Assembly (NCBI GenBank): GCA_021777285.1
Contig: JAJYDR010000133.1
Span: 1 to 5,767 of the forward strand
Direction of reading: 5' to 3'
DNA: 5,767 nt
Source: Actinomycetes bacterium
GTDB lineage: Bacteria; Actinomycetota; Acidimicrobiia; Acidimicrobiales; RAAP-2
Each line of letters starts with the position of its first letter. Position 1 is the first letter of the stretch. Under the pieces are notes generated by a model, which saw only the letters and a list, made by a program, of their open reading frames with translations, was not told where the DNA came from and did no database searches. Positions 5,621 to 5,767 of the stretch are shown piece after piece. Made by a program: the position numbers and the translations under genes.

Positions 5621-5646
5621 TTATGGAGAATTCTCCATAATTGGGA
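5615..5646. repeat. Perfect 32-bp palindrome at the RIT right end
   Basis: TCCCAATTATGGAGAA (5615-5630) is followed immediately by its exact reverse complement (5631-5646). Its inner 6 bp belong to the right inverted repeat, and its outer 6 bp are the TTGGGA shared with the IS3 target. The middle 20 bp (5621-5640) are two inverted copies of TTATGGAGAA, a variant of the motif TTATGGGGAA at the element's ends. No counterpart exists at the left end. Confidence 0.95.
5641..5646 (+). repeat. TTGGGA flanking the RIT element, right copy
   Basis: This is the direct partner of 2244-2249. It encodes Leu-Gly in the frame of the resumed IS3 orfA and forms the last 6 bp of the 32-bp palindrome. Confidence 0.75.
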
Positions 5647-5649
5647 AAA
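5643..5649 (+). promoter_or_regulatory. Candidate -1 frameshift heptamer G GGA AAA of the IS3 element
   Basis: GGGAAAA lies in the orfA frame as ttG GGA AAA, matching the X XXY YYZ slippery pattern. From here the -1 frame is open through orfB to the window edge. IS3 elements make their full transposase by a -1 shift near the orfA end, so this is a plausible site. Use of this heptamer is inferred. The RIT insertion now separates it from the orfA start. Confidence 0.4.
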
Positions 5650-5699
5650 GCAGCCGCGTACTTCGCTTCGAAGCCACCAAAGCAGAGAGATTTGCGTTG

Positions 5700-5767
5700 A
5701 TGGCCGCGGAGTGCGCGAACTTCGAGGTCACTCGCATGGCCCGACTCCTGGAGGTCTCGACCGCGGG
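5700..5767 (+). CDS. IS3-family orfB (DDE transposase catalytic subunit), start only
   Basis: MAAECANFEVTRMARLLEVSTAG is the typical beginning of IS3 OrfB, just before the GYYAW motif; the DDE domain lies outside the window. Its ATG overlaps the orfA stop as TGATG, and it is in the -1 frame relative to orfA. That frame is also open upstream to at least 5646, as expected for an OrfAB fusion. With orfA split by the RIT element, the fusion transposase cannot be made from this copy. Confidence 0.85.
   Translation, partial: MAAECANFEVTRMARLLEVSTA

Larger units (their letters stand above)
2250..5640 (-). mobile_element. RIT (recombinase in trio) element, about 3.4 kb
   Basis: The element has three adjacent, overlapping tyrosine recombinase genes in one direction and nothing else, closed by long perfect inverted repeats. 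This is the defining organisation of RIT elements. It lies inside an IS3-family orfA; deleting it with one TTGGGA copy restores the IS3 reading frame exactly, which fixes the borders. Almost all of it is coding: the ritC stop overlaps the inner edge of the left repeat, and only 56 nt separate ritA from the right repeat. There is no cargo gene. The repeats are unmutated relative to each other and all three active sites are complete, so the copy looks recent and potentially mobile. Confidence 0.9.
5641..5700 (+). pseudogene. IS3-family orfA, detached 3' end
   Basis: It reads LGKAAAYFASKPPKQRDLR and stops at TGA 5698-5700. LGKAAAYFA is the normal sequence that follows the zipper helix in IS3-type OrfA. 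Joined to 1983-2249 it gives a 106-residue protein. Cut off from its start by the RIT element, it is not expressed as OrfA. Confidence 0.85.
5641..5767 (+). mobile_element. IS3-family element, resumed after the RIT insertion (right part, runs off window)
   Basis: The sequence continues orfA from exactly the codon where it broke at 2249, then enters orfB. The element's right terminal repeat is beyond the window edge. Confidence 0.85.

Noticed and set aside
2244..5646. Repeats as a CRISPR array or an integron attC array
   Set aside because: There are only two long inverted copies plus short scattered motifs. There is no regular repeat-spacer pattern, no cas gene, and the recombinases are not integron-type in arrangement.
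690..5767. A composite transposon formed by two like insertion sequences
   Set aside because: The elements belong to four different families and are nested one inside another; no two matching copies bracket a cargo region.

Overview
The window is a stack of nested mobile elements with no recognisable host gene. Base composition is GC-rich, codon use favours G/C at third positions, and the transposases look like actinobacterial IS256, IS3 and IS30 types. I infer a high-GC bacterium, most likely an actinobacterium; nothing here fixes the genus.

Layout from left to right: (1) 1-222 holds an unidentified leader that may include the tail of an upstream gene. (2) 223-689 is the N-terminal third of an IS256-family transposase, cut off before its catalytic domain. 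(3) 690-1915 is a complete IS30-family element with matching terminal repeats, a GTG target duplication and an intact DDE transposase on the minus strand. (4) 1917-2249 is the left part of an IS3-family element: probable left end, orfA start, helix-turn-helix and leucine zipper. (5) 2250-5640 is a three-recombinase unit of the RIT (recombinase in trio) type. It has three overlapping minus-strand tyrosine recombinase genes (ritA, ritB, ritC) between perfect inverted repeats. (6) 5641-5767 resumes the same IS3 element: the rest of orfA, then the start of orfB, running out of the window.

The order of events can be read from the joints. The IS256 copy is oldest and was probably interrupted by the IS3 element. 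IS30 then landed on the IS256/IS3 boundary. The RIT element separately entered the IS3 element inside codons Leu-Gly of orfA, leaving the 6-bp sequence TTGGGA on both sides. Removing 2250-5646 restores a normal IS3 orfA of about 106 codons followed by orfB in the -1 frame.

The three RIT recombinases each keep the full R-K-HxxR-H-Y active-site set, are joined by two identical 4-nt GTGA stop/start overlaps, and probably act as one complex. The most interesting features are at the RIT ends. The right end carries an extra 26 bp beyond the inverted repeat, which makes a perfect 32-bp palindrome. It contains a complete, inverted copy of the joint that circularisation of the element would create. 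The ritA ribosome binding site also lies inside a perfect 11-bp hairpin.
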